Below, piece after piece: positions 56,899 to 64,000 of a stretch of DNA of 64,000 nt. Both the position numbers and the translations under genes were made by a program. Source of the DNA: Diphasiastrum complanatum. Taxonomy: Eukaryota > Streptophyta > Lycopodiopsida > Lycopodiales > Lycopodiaceae. Position 1 is the stretch's first letter. Every line of letters starts with the position of its first letter. The notes under the pieces were generated by a model. That model had not been told where the DNA came from. It saw only the letters and a list, made by a program, of their open reading frames with translations, and made no database searches. The stretch is taken from positions 70,577,444 through 70,641,443 of the forward strand of contig CM055096.1 in assembly GCA_029204225.1 (NCBI GenBank). The letters are read 5' to 3'.

Positions 56899-59811
56899 TC
56901 TATGCCTTGCATCCACAGAGGAGACCCCCCAGGCTCTTGCTATCATATCTTCTATTGATGCTCCTTTTCCCTCTGCTGGACGATATACATAAAGGAAAAC
57001 TTTTTAGAAGTTGACCTTTCACCAAAAATTTGACTTGAGGAGGATAACTTTTGAAATGTAACTTCTGCTGGTCCCAGCCCTTATTTTTAGCACCATTTGT
57101 GGTGACTTCAGAGTGGAATACATGCCATGTGCTCTATGGATCTTTTGCAACTCTAATTTTCTGCTTGCAATAAAATGAGGAACGAGGAACATGCACAAGT
57201 AGACGCCTTTAAGTAAGCAAAGCACCTTCATATAATCGTTTTGAATAGGCACCTGTAAGAAACTAGTGAAATTGGAGGTCTAGTTTCTTTGATGTGCATG
57301 ATGGCTCATCTTTTATTGAAACTGTTTGGAACCAGACGATTTTAAACTTTATTCACAGTTTGCTCATTACAATATTACACACGCACTACCTTAACCAAGG
57401 CTTTGCAATCAGTACTTCCCTTTATTTTTAAAATGATGTTTTCATGATTGTGTTTTCCATGTATGTTGCCTGGTCAAGTTTTCTTGCCTTTCCTTTTGGA
57501 TATCGATTTTGCACAGGCACGAGCTCCGTTTGCAATTTGCATCATAGTATGTCCCAGAATATTGTAACCAATTATTTGTTTACTCTGATTTTCTTACACA
57601 TCACAAAATTAGAAGAACATTTCGAACGGAAGGAGCTTGGGAATTTGTTAATGTCCTCTACAGCTTTTGGAACAAGCTTTTTCCATACAGCTGGGAACTA
57701 TGAGTTGCTTTTTCATGGGATTGAGGCTTTTTTAGGAATCTTCCATACTGAGGTTTAATTAGTTTATGTATGTTATCTTGTTGATGCCAGTTGCCTCAGA
57801 CAGGGTGGGACAGGCTTGTTGTATCCCTCATACCTGCAGATACTGGGCGAACAAGTTCAAAAACCCAAAAAGCTTATGTTCGTAATGGAAACTGTCAGTG
57901 GCCAGATGCAGTGATTGAATCTACAATGTTGTCAGCTGATCCAAAATCGAAGGAATATGAAGAAAAGCTATATAGGATTGTCGTCTCAATGGTTTGTGTG
58001 GTTCTTATCTCTTTCCATCTTTAAGATCATGTGCATCTGCCAAAATACAGGTTTTCCAACTTCCAAGTGGCTTTTATCTGGTCTGTAATCTAGAATGCAA
58101 ATGCTTTTTTCTTTCTGAAATTTTCAAGATCAAAATAGCAGAGTGCTGAGGAGTGACTCAAGAAAATGCTAAGAGAGAAGTCGTGTTTTAAAGTCACAAT
58201 GTGTGTTATGCTTTCAATTCTTTATATGACAGATACTTGTTCTTGATCAGTTTCCAATACAGATCTTGTTCTATGTGTTCATTTCTGTCCACCATGTTTC
58301 AAAGTAATCATCTCAAATATTCAGAAAATCATCTTAATCACTTTGGAAAAGTCAAAATACAGATTTGTGCCTTTTATGTCATGAAGCTGCATCTCTTATT
58401 GCTGTCTTGGATTGTGACATGAATCATATGAGGCTCTGCCTCTTGATTTGATCAACTCTACCTTTCCAACTGTTAGCAGCTGGAATAAATTTGGTATAGA
58501 TGATTGACAGGCTTTTCTGTGTAAGTTAAGTGGGTTTCCAATAGTTTCAGGTTCAAGTCTGAGTAGTTAGGTGAGATCTCGTTTATATGAAATGAGTTTC
58601 CAGTAGTTTCAGCTGCATAGTTCCAATTTATTCTCCAACAGAAGTGAAAATTTTTAAGAAGTTAATTTTTTTTTTTCGCAATTTGCTGCAACTATTAGAG
58701 AGAGAGAGAAGTTCAATATGGTTTAGTATTATTGCTTATGAAGGCGACAACAATTACAGTAGATGACATCTTGAAAAGGATGATAGCTTCAGTGAAGCTG
58801 AACTTGAAGTGTGTTGAAATCATAGAATTAATGAACCGTCCACGGTTCACCACGGTTCTGAGAACCGTACAGTGAACCGTATGGTTCACAAACTTTTTTG
58901 ACTGGAACCATGGTGAACCATAAAGTTAATTAATTTTTGTTTTGTTTCCAACCCCCAGAAATAGCCCAAAAAAATGCCAAAAAGAATCTGTGACATCTGT
59001 GAAATCTGGTTCAATCTGTGAAATCAGAGGACCGTTTGTGAAATCTGTGAAATCTGGTTCAATCTGTGAAATTATTTGTGAATTCAGATCCAAAAATCTG
59101 TGAAATCATTTGTGAAATCAGAGGACCATTTGTGAAATCTGTGAATTTATGAAATGAGGACCAAAAATGCCTTGGGAGGGGTTTTGGGGGGAAATTGGGA
59201 AAAAAATAAATAAATAATTAACTACTTAATTAACTACAGGAACCGTTCCACGGTTCATGAACCATGGTAGGTTCCCAGGACCCACGGTTCTGAAAACCGT
59301 GGGTTCTATGCAAAGATGCAGCCCGCGTTCCGGAACGTGATCTGGGATTTCCCATTAGGGTTTCCCGGAACGCAAATTTTTTTTGTTTTTTTGATTTCTT
59401 GATTTCAAACCTGCCAATATGGGGTATCATGTGAAAGGATTTCAAAAGAGCGGTTCTATTGCTTGGTTTCAGATAGTTAACCCCCAACATCTGCTAGTCA
59501 CTTTATCAGATACTGAAGCAAATTGGTTTTGCAGATACGGATTTGCAGATATAACATTGGCTAATCATTTCATTTGTATCTGCCTCAGTATTTCTGCTGC
59601 TATTCATTGGTCACTTGGATTGCAACTAGCTGTGGATCCCTCCACAATGACAAAAAAATTTGCAATTTTTTTTGCGATCCGGGACAGAGTTTCTGGTCCC
59701 GGATCGCACGATCCGGATCGTTTTTTGCAGCGGATTGCGATCCGCTGCAACACAGGTTCTATGGTTGAAATGAAATATTCTTACAAGTCTCTCTCTCTCT
59801 CTCTCTCTCTC

Positions 59812-59850
<39 letters not shown>

Positions 59851-60088
59851 TCAGAATAAATTCTTACTTTTTTGATACGTATCAACTGGCAGGCTCTTTC
59901 TCGGACTGGTGTGCTAGGAGAGGTAACTGTCAACTTAGCTGATTATGTGCAAATTTTTTTGCAATCCGGGACAGAGTTTCTGGTCCCGGATCGCTGGCGA
60001 TCCGGATCGTTTTTTGCAGCGGATCGCGATCCGCTGCAACACAGGTTCTATGGTTGAAATGAAATATTCTTACAAGTCTCTCTCTCTC

Positions 60089-60141
<53 letters not shown>

Positions 60142-61622
60142 TCAGAATAAATTCTTACTTTTTTTATACGTATCAACTGGCAGGCTCTTTCTCGGACTGG
60201 TGTGCTAGGAGAGGTAACTGTCAACTTAGCTGATTATGTGGCTGCCAATTCACCAAATGCGGTAGCGTTGCCCCTAAAAAATTGCTCGTATGGAACAGTC
60301 TTGCATGTGAGTATCCAAATACCCTCTTTTACAAATGTGTTTTATAGCTGGCCAAAAAATTATCGAAGGTGGTTATTTGTTTTCTATGAGTGTTCAGTAT
60401 GTAGTGGTGGAAGGGAGCTAGGTACATTAGCATGCTACACTCCTATTATATCAAACACATATTTTGGGTTCCTATTTATGCAAATATCTGCTTCTTTCTT
60501 GAGCCTTCAATCATGACTGCAAGGCAGCCCATTAGCATGTCTATTATATTGGACATGCATATTTTATTGCTTTGGGAATGCAAATTTTTCAAGTAAACTG
60601 CATCTTTGGCAATTTCCAATGTGTGTGTATATGATCTATGTTTTGACAATTTGGCTTACATGGTTTGGAAAAATAACTACGGCTTTGCATGAAATTATAA
60701 AAACTAATATACAAAATCCTACCAATGATTGCGGCTGAATAAGGAAACTAGGAAATGCATTTTTGAATGCACAACAAATGCCAGCTCAATTGGCAGCTTT
60801 CATTACACTATCGATTCTATTGCAACACCTGTCTAGAAAAGTTATATTCATTAATACATGTACAAAAGATAATTGCACATTTGTTTTGAAACCAAAACAT
60901 GTTTTACAAAACATGGATTCTGAATCTACAAAAGTATATTTGGAAGCTTCAGAAAAGCTGGAGAAGGAACTTCTTTTTTAAGGAAGTAAGCCTCGCGTGA
61001 ATCACTGATTTCCAGATAAAGTATGAAGATTATTTAGTGAAGTTGGCGTACTATATTTGGAAACTTCAGAAAAGCTTGAGAAGGAATTTCTTTTTTAAGG
61101 AAGTAATGGGGTTATTCTGTTTTTTGATTTTTTTTGATATATTTGATGGGTTGTCTCTCTCACTTGGCTATTATGAATTCTGGTTTATGAAAAGTTTACA
61201 GAATTTTTTTTTGTGAATTTCAAAAATTTGTAACCTGCTCATTACTTATGAAATTTAGAAAAAATTAAATCTCCAAAAAGCCCTTTCAATGCTATACAAC
61301 CCTATCTATTGAGATCAAATTACAAAAAATAGAGCGGTCGGAAGAAAAAGGGATCAAACAGGTTAAGAAAATAAAAAATTTGAAATTTTTTGGTTTATGC
61401 CAAGTTTATAGAATTTTGTTGCCAACTTAAAAAATTTGTAACTTGCTCATTACTTAACGAAATGTAGAAAAAATTATATCTCCAGAAAGCCCTACAATGC
61501 TCTACAACTCTACCTATTCAGTTCAAATTACAGCAAAAAATGAATCAAACAAGGCAAAATGTAGTAGTTGCATTTCCAAGGGAGCATGACCTCACCTTCA
61601 ACCTATTAGCAAGATTTATGGA

Positions 61623-61680
<58 letters not shown>

Positions 61681-63403
61681 ATTAAGAGAATTGCTTTAGA
61701 TTAGCAAGATTGGATCTTCAATACAAAGGAAATGGTCTCCTTTTATAGTTGAGAGATAGACGTAATTTCCTACCTCCCTTTAGTTCCAAATTCAAATATT
61801 TGGTGGGAAAGGACCCTCCAATCACTAATTTGACTTTTAGGCCTCTAAACTTATTTACTCACGTAAATAGCCTAAAAGTCTCTTTATTGCTATCTATTTG
61901 ATCAAATAACAATGTGATCATTGGGTTGGACTTACACACACAAGGTGCCAAATCCTTCACACTTATTTACTAGGAATTGTATAAGATTTATATGTGGGTC
62001 CCACCAAATCCCCAACAACCTTATCCTACTCTTATCAGATTTCTACCGGTCAATCACTATGAACGAACATACCAATTAAACAAGAATGAGAGGCAAGAAG
62101 TACTATGCAAAATAAGTGGTTTTTGTTGTAGTCAGGGCAAGCAGTATGCAATCGTTTCCAACATCTATTAGCTGTAGGCTAATTGTTGGAGATCCTATAG
62201 CTTGTCTTTCTCTTAGAAAGATTTTACATCGGTCTTACTGTTCCCAAAATCTCAAGTATTCCACTGTGACCTAAATTATGAAGTTCATCAAATAATTCAT
62301 TAATACTCTCCTTCTTTCTTTTAATTTCAGTTGTCCATTCTGTTATTGCTCTATGTTTCTTTGAAACAATCTGCTTTTGGTGTTCTTCTGGTGTTACATC
62401 CAGTTTTAGTTGCTCAATTACGTTATTTGTTTCCTTCCCTGATTAATTTTAATGTGACACATCGAGATCTTATCTTTTATACTTAGAGAAAGAAAGCAAT
62501 TCTTGCGCTTTTAAGGGGTACGATGAAAGATCCATCTTATTTGTCATAACAGGCTATTTGGAAACTTATGTGATGGTATTTAACTATCTGGTGCTGGTCT
62601 GCATAGAGTGCAGTTGTGAACATTTTGTGTGCTACTTCCAGGTCCATGGTAAATTGTCGTCTGAATGTTGTTGTAAAGTGAAGATGCTCCTTTGCTTTTC
62701 CAAAATTAGCAAATCATAATTGCATAGCACGTGCCAGATAGCGTTCCAGAATTCTGTCAGGGAACGCAGCGGAACACTTGTTTTTGTTTTTGTTTTCCAA
62801 TATGGGGTTCAAAATGCAGATTTTAACCCAAGCACTATACTACCCTATTCTTGCCAGATACTATGCATTGTACAGGCCCTATTTTTGCTAGATACTATGC
62901 ACACTGTACAGTTGCCAGTGAAATTGCCTGAAAGCCAGTGATATAGGAATGAAGCCGGCGGCTTTTTTAAAACACTGGTATCGTGAAATTTTCGACAGTT
63001 TGTTATAAAGGCATTTTAACCCTTTTATAAGTAAAAGTCCTTAGAATACCGGGAAGCCAGTGAAATTATATTATAAGTTACCAATGAAATGGCCGGAAAG
63101 CCAGTGAAATAGCCGGAAAACTGATTATGTGTCCAACTTTTTTCATGAACTGTAGAACCTAGTTTCAGTGTTCGCGAAAGCTGGCAAAGTAGAGGAATGA
63201 AACTGGATTTATTTTTTTTGTTTTTTAGTGTTTTGATTTTTCTTAATGTTTTGCAAATTTTTTAGAAAAATTGATTTCAATGGCAAAATTCTGTTTTTAC
63301 GCCGGTTTTTTTTTTTCCCTTTTTTATTTTAAAAAAAGATAAGCATTCCACTGTCCGGAACATGAACGCTCGTGTTCCGGAGTGCAGATGCACTTATGAT
63401 TTG

Positions 63404-63476
<73 letters not shown>

Positions 63477-63628
63477 GCGCGCCCGCCCGTGCACACGTGT
63501 GTGGACCGAACATAATTTTGTTTTCTTAGATGAGGCTAAAGGTTGAAGCTTAGTGCATTAATTATCTTGATGGGTGTTTTGTGATGGCAGATCAAAATCC
63601 AATGTCTTACACCTATAGCCAGCTCAAG
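34637..63628 (+). CDS. NT-C2 (EEIG1/EHBP1 N-terminal type) protein, 5' four exons, continues past window
   Basis: Exons 34637-34714, 57791-57991, 60184-60306 and 63591-63628 splice in frame (phases 0, 0, 0, then 2) to about 146 residues of a plant NT-C2 domain. They read [11 protein letters not shown], then [19 protein letters not shown] with [13 protein letters not shown] and [11 protein letters not shown], then [15 protein letters not shown] with [15 protein letters not shown], then IKIQCLTP. This matches the start of plant proteins annotated as myosin-heavy-chain-related or USO1-like coiled-coil proteins. Their NT-C2 is thought to be a membrane-binding C2-like module; their exact role is poorly known. 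The start [11 protein letters not shown] fits relatives, and an in-frame ATG lies 10 codons upstream (34607). The coiled-coil part lies beyond 64000. Intron 1 is about 23.1 kb and packed with retrotransposons. All splice sites are GT-AG. Confidence 0.88.
35240..35524 (+). pseudogene. Unrecognised coding-like fragment interrupted by the chromovirus insertion
   Basis: From about 35260 a plus-strand frame reads [17 protein letters not shown], stop, then [18 protein letters not shown], a second stop and [19 protein letters not shown]. It resumes in frame after the element at 42034 ([17 protein letters not shown]) if one TSD copy is removed. I do not recognise the family. It is probably an older decayed element or gene fragment in intron 1. 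Confidence 0.35.
35525..35529. repeat. Target-site duplication CTACA (left copy)
   Basis: CTACA before the left LTR recurs at 42029-42033 after the right LTR. Confidence 0.85.
35530..35887 (-). repeat. 3' LTR of the chromovirus
   Basis: 358 bp. In element orientation it starts TGTTACGAGCTCGTAACC. Its outer end has mutated from CA to AA. Confidence 0.9.
35888..35902 (-). other. Polypurine tract of the chromovirus
   Basis: In element orientation TTAAGGGGGAGGGAG lies directly before the 3' LTR (TGTTACG). Confidence 0.85.
35899..37233 (-). pseudogene. Chromovirus integrase plus chromodomain (downstream of the nonsense codon)
   Basis: 444 codons. Zinc-binding HHCC (H24, H31, C61, C64), then the catalytic core with D94 (SMDFIVGLP), D155 (VSDRDSKF) and E191 (GQTERVNQ), then the integrase C-terminal domain (LSPRYCGPF). 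A chromodomain occupies about residues 395-440 ([16 protein letters not shown]). The frame is the direct continuation of the upstream ORF after a stop. In the sister copy at 46.3 kb that codon is CAG, so the TAG is a single-base change. As listed, it starts at an internal Met and probably is not translated separately. Confidence 0.88.
37243..40686 (-). pseudogene. Chromovirus gag-protease-RT-RNase H polyprotein
   Basis: 1147 codons from the ATG at 40686. Gag is followed by a zinc knuckle [14 protein letters not shown] (about residue 344), a protease site [10 protein letters not shown] (about 437), RT with [11 protein letters not shown] and catalytic FLDDILVYS (about 784), and RNase H to VADALSRMP (about 1040). 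In the RNase H motif the first catalytic Asp (TDAS in the sister copy) is Tyr (TYAS, about residue 929). The frame stops shortly after [14 protein letters not shown], where the sister copy reads through. Confidence 0.9.
40687..41657 (-). other. Chromovirus leader with about 90-bp degenerate repeats
   Basis: Untranslated leader between primer-binding site and gag. A tcgctgyctg or cagcgctg(g/a)rcctg motif returns about every 90 bp (near 40931, 41023, 41114, 41207, 41296, 41383, 41474, 41554), each followed by aaaatctgattt-like sequence. Confidence 0.7.
41658..41669 (-). other. Primer-binding site of the chromovirus (iMet tRNA)
   Basis: Minus strand TGGTATCAGAGC, one base from the 5' LTR. This is the standard plant initiator-Met complement. 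Confidence 0.9.
41671..42028 (-). repeat. 5' LTR of the chromovirus
   Basis: 358 bp, TG...CA, about 97% identical to 35530-35887. Followed on the plus strand by the second TSD copy CTACA. Confidence 0.92.
42034..43180. other. Intron 1 sequence between elements
   Basis: AT-rich. A gctatgatacca string at about 42527 is a possible minus-strand primer-binding site, but no LTR pair was found around it. Confidence 0.4.
43185..43480 (-). pseudogene. Ty3/gypsy pol fragment
   Basis: The minus frame [21 protein letters not shown] parallels the RT-proximal segment of the chromovirus at 38.75 kb. Sequence to about 43480 follows the same order as 38870-39070 with indels. Diverged from that element, so it belongs to an older related family. 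Confidence 0.75.
43496..44696 (+). mobile_element. 5' end of another Ty3/gypsy-type element: LTR, PBS and leader only
   Basis: A probable LTR from about 43496 (TGTGCCCTGTAAG) to 44356 (GGCGCAACA) contains an aataaag polyadenylation-like signal at about 43970. Two bases later comes the primer-binding site tggtatcagagc (44359-44370), then about 325 bp of GC-richer leader cut off by the LTR at 44697. No second LTR or coding part is in the window, so the LTR start is inferred. Confidence 0.65.
44359..44370 (+). other. Primer-binding site (iMet tRNA)
   Basis: tggtatcagagc, two bases after the inferred LTR end. Confidence 0.75.
44697..45053 (-). repeat. 3' LTR of the truncated chromovirus copy
   Basis: 357 bp, TGTAATAG...TTGTAACA on the plus strand, clearly the same family as the LTRs at 35530 and 41671. 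The polypurine tract (ctccctccccctt on plus) adjoins it. Confidence 0.9.
44697..47762 (-). mobile_element. Second copy of the chromovirus family, 5' half missing
   Basis: A 3' LTR (44697-45053), polypurine tract, then integrase, RNase H and RT in minus orientation, ending abruptly at the RT sequence [10 protein letters not shown] (47758), where a copia LTR begins. Sequence is close to 35530-38650. Damage includes an extra T in a T-run near 46935 (frameshift in RNase H), a 2-bp loss near 47555, a 36-bp in-frame loss in the integrase core, and several indels in the integrase C-terminus. It keeps CAG where the first copy has a stop, and the RNase H Asp that the first copy has lost. Confidence 0.9.
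47763..48163 (+). repeat. 5' LTR of the truncated copia element
   Basis: 401 bp with perfect terminal TGTTAGAAT/ATTCTAACA inverted repeats, followed directly by the primer-binding site at 48164. Confidence 0.85.
48810..49704 (+). pseudogene. Copia gag of the truncated element
   Basis: Reads from [16 protein letters not shown] (about 48822) through [13 protein letters not shown] and [12 protein letters not shown]-like helices to a Lys-rich segment. The zinc knuckle [14 protein letters not shown] lies near 49521-49562. The frame is open apart from one TAG at 49266 (LPLQY*NF, probably a Trp or Gln codon originally). Confidence 0.85.
49889..50282 (-). repeat. Divergent gypsy-type LTR with adjoining leader
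   Basis: Plus strand from tgtggatctaac to ggtctcataaca. It shares ordered blocks with the chromovirus LTR (gtgatccaccca, gcccctcctagcc.agtgtgag, tcacactgtc.tgccct) but is otherwise diverged. To its left, 49710-49888 resembles an element leader and ends in a degraded primer-binding site (ggcactacca). The coding part is absent. Confidence 0.65.
50996..51431 (+). repeat. 5' LTR of the small copia element
   Basis: 436 bp, TGTCAGGAATT...AAATTTTGACA, matching 51966-52408 along its length. Confidence 0.88.
51449..51518. repeat. (GA)n microsatellite inside the small copia element
   Basis: About 35 GA units, starting a few bases after the primer-binding site. Confidence 0.95.
51830..51943 (+). pseudogene. 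C-terminal end of copia pol
   Basis: VEVEPTM, stop, then [15 protein letters not shown] and [12 protein letters not shown] before TAA at 51941. This is the characteristic final segment of copia RNase H. It is followed 10 bp later by the polypurine tract. Confidence 0.85.
51966..52408 (+). repeat. 3' LTR of the small copia element
   Basis: 443 bp, TGTTAGGAATT...AAATTCTAACA, followed by tagac (TSD). Confidence 0.88.
52414..55210. other. Intron 1 sequence, little recognised
   Basis: Holds a palindrome-rich patch near 53925-53960 (gaaccgcggttcgaacc) and a TTCCGGAA-type patch near 53700-53780. An open frame at 54849-55034 ([15 protein letters not shown]...) upstream of a LINE-type 3' end might be the end of a LINE ORF2, but I cannot confirm it. 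Confidence 0.35.
55212..55330 (+). repeat. LINE-type 3' end with (TTTC)n(TC)n tail
   Basis: agtcttatatgcc then tttggcatggaaaagac and attaataaag (55212-55252), followed by TTTC and TC units. It shares this end with copies at 56794, 16590 (minus) and 5215 (minus). Confidence 0.75.
55622..56624 (+). pseudogene. L1-type ORF1 protein remnant
   Basis: Frames shift and stops interrupt. Order: Ser/Pro-rich start (about 55640-55830); a coiled-coil ([14 protein letters not shown], near 56020); RRM beginning [16 protein letters not shown] (56250) and ending [16 protein letters not shown] (56385-56430). After a +1 frame change comes the C-terminal domain, [16 protein letters not shown] to [15 protein letters not shown] (56460-56590), ending at a TAG near 56622. 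This coiled-coil, RRM, C-terminal-domain arrangement is that of L1-type ORF1p, an RNA-binding chaperone. Confidence 0.65.
56794..56896 (+). repeat. LINE-type 3' end with (TTC)n(TC)n tail, second copy
   Basis: ttttatatgccttatggcatggaaaagacgttaataaa, then TTC units (56832-56850) and TC units to 56896. Confidence 0.8.
56897..57790. other. End of intron 1 of the NT-C2 gene
   Basis: No repeat or coding match. Ends with the acceptor gatgccag. Confidence 0.5.
57791..57991 (+). CDS. Exon 2 of the NT-C2 gene
   Basis: 67 codons after acceptor gatgccag, with donor ATG^GTTTGT. It encodes [15 protein letters not shown], the [11 protein letters not shown] strand and [11 protein letters not shown]. Confidence 0.9.
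58980..59155. repeat. Degenerate minisatellite of ctgtgaaatc units in intron 2
   Basis: The string tttgtgaaatctgtgaaatc with variants recurs about a dozen times. A longer unit, gaaatcagaggacc.tttgtgaaatctgtgaa, appears twice. Confidence 0.85.
59674..59707. repeat. 12-bp inverted repeat (hairpin)
   Basis: gcgatccgggac and gtcccggatcgc are perfect complements around a 10-nt loop. The duplicate at 59961-59994 has one arm mismatch. Confidence 0.85.
59788..59848. repeat. (TC)n and (CA)n microsatellites, first duplication unit
   Basis: About 12 TC and 17 CA units. The second unit has fewer TC (60077-60089) and more CA (60092-60138). Confidence 0.9.
59893..59949 (+). pseudogene. Truncated duplicate of exon 3 (5' 57 bp) inside intron 2
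   Basis: Begins with the same acceptor (aactggcag) and the same 57 coding bases ([19 protein letters not shown]) as true exon 3. It then jumps directly into a repeat of the intron sequence, with no donor. It is part of a 291-bp-period tandem duplication. If used as an exon it would read into intron sequence and reach a stop. Confidence 0.9.
60077..60138. repeat. (TC)n and (CA)n microsatellites, second duplication unit
   Basis: About 6 TC and 23 CA units just before the true exon 3 acceptor, contributing to its pyrimidine-rich surroundings. Confidence 0.9.
60184..60306 (+). CDS. Exon 3 of the NT-C2 gene
   Basis: 41 codons after acceptor aactggcag, with donor CAT^GTGAGT. It encodes [15 protein letters not shown] and VALPLKNC...GTVLH. 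Confidence 0.9.
60928..61105. repeat. Direct repeat in intron 3 (about 60 bp, spaced about 117 bp)
   Basis: tatatttggaa.cttcagaaaagct.gagaaggaa.ttcttttttaaggaagtaa occurs at about 60938-60990 and 61053-61105. Confidence 0.8.
61178..61540. repeat. Direct repeat in intron 3 (about 150 bp, period about 211 bp)
   Basis: Copies at about 61178-61335 and 61390-61540 share ttggtttatg, agtttayagaattttt, aaaatttgtaac.tgctcattactta, atctccaraaagccc and ctatt.a.ttcaaattaca. Confidence 0.85.
61626..61677. repeat. (GA)n microsatellite
   Basis: About 25 GA units in intron 3, just left of the LTR-like repeat copy c. Confidence 0.95.
61797..61975 (-). repeat. Dispersed LTR-like repeat, copy c (in intron 3)
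   Basis: Reverse complement reads aataagtgtgaaggatttggcacc, then the same block as 19091-19258 and 20501-20655. The sequence from 61680 may belong to the same fragment. No partner LTR or coding part. Confidence 0.7.
61990..63410. other. Rest of intron 3
   Basis: Contains palindromic gttccggaa-type patches (62742-62780 and 63350-63390) and a degenerate repeat of gccggaaagccagtgaaat units (62918-63120). No coding region recognised. Confidence 0.45.
63412..63474. repeat. (TC)n microsatellite
   Basis: About 31 TC units, 117 bp upstream of the exon 4 acceptor. Confidence 0.95.
63591..63628 (+). CDS. Exon 4 of the NT-C2 gene
   Basis: 38 bases after acceptor gatggcag, with donor AG^GTAAAT. It encodes [12 protein letters not shown] plus a split codon, matching the family's LHVKIQCLTP block. 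Phase 2 into the next exon, which lies outside the window. Confidence 0.85.
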
Positions 63629-64000
63629 GTAAATGTTCCATGGTATCAACTTTTATTTATTACTTCTTTGAAAGCTGTTTTACTAAATAAACATCTTTGT
63701 CATATATGAGATTATTTTTTGATTGTGTAGACAAATTTGTGCTTTGCAATGCTCTGGTCTGTTTGTCCATCTTAGATGCTGTTTCCTCCAAAGCTGTATG
63801 TGAAGCTAGGGGTACCTTTTCATATTTCTTCTTATAACAATTCTCAACTCAAGCTAATCAACAAAATTGCGTGAGGAAATTTCACTCAATATAAATTTCA
63901 ACCAGAGTGAACAAATTTCATGTTGGATATCTGTTGGCCTGATTGTTAAGTTGAACATGTATGAGTAATGTTTGCCTGAAGGTTTTACTAGTTTCAGGCT

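Larger units (their letters stand above)
59655..60240. repeat. 291-bp tandem duplication covering intron 2 end and the start of exon 3
   Basis: Unit 1 about 59655-59949, unit 2 about 59950-60240, acceptors 59893 and 60184. The units share the hairpin region, the TC/CA microsatellite (different lengths), the splice acceptor and 57 bp of exon. Confidence 0.92.

Overview
The window is nuclear DNA from a land plant. It contains two spliced genes with GT-AG introns. It also contains Ty1/copia and Ty3/gypsy LTR retrotransposons whose primer-binding sites match the plant initiator-Met tRNA, an L1-type LINE ORF1, and many long (GA)n/(TC)n tracts. Low gene density and a 23-kb retrotransposon-filled intron suggest a large genome. 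I cannot name the species from sequence alone.

Layout. (1) 1.3-6.2 kb, minus strand: a complete three-exon gene for a gamma-glutamylcyclotransferase/AIG2-like protein (193 aa). Its second intron holds a decayed Ty3/gypsy integrase-chromodomain fragment. (2) 8.4-12.4 kb: a Ty1/copia-derived element with a perfect 5-bp target duplication. It has gag and protease, no integrase, and a long unusual ORF in place of the normal pol. (3) 12.5-19 kb: long dinucleotide tracts and short repeats. (4) 20-25.2 kb: decayed Ty3/gypsy non-chromovirus (Tat/Ogre-like) gag, protease and partial RT. (5) 25.3-34.5 kb: AT-rich, mostly featureless, with one copia gag fragment and one possible zinc-knuckle fragment. 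(6) 34.6 kb to the window end, plus strand: the 5' part of a gene for a plant NT-C2 (EEIG1/EHBP1-type) protein. Exon 1 is at 34.6 kb, exon 2 at 57.8 kb, exon 3 at 60.2 kb and exon 4 at 63.6 kb; the gene continues past the window.

Intron 1 of the NT-C2 gene (about 23 kb) is a retrotransposon graveyard. It holds an almost complete antisense chromovirus (35530-42028, TSD CTACA); a gypsy pol fragment; the 5' end of another gypsy element; a truncated second chromovirus copy cut by a truncated copia element; a divergent LTR; a small internally deleted copia element with both LTRs and TSD; and a LINE-like element carrying only ORF1. A short LINE-type 3' end followed by (TC)n recurs at four places in the window, which suggests that some of the (GA/TC)n tracts are retroposon tails.

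The two genes show no operon-like or functional link. The most notable items are the partial tandem duplication of NT-C2 exon 3, the ORF1-only LINE with pyrimidine tails, the copia element with a rewritten pol, and the chromovirus that is nearly intact but has a nonsense codon and a lost RNase H catalytic Asp.
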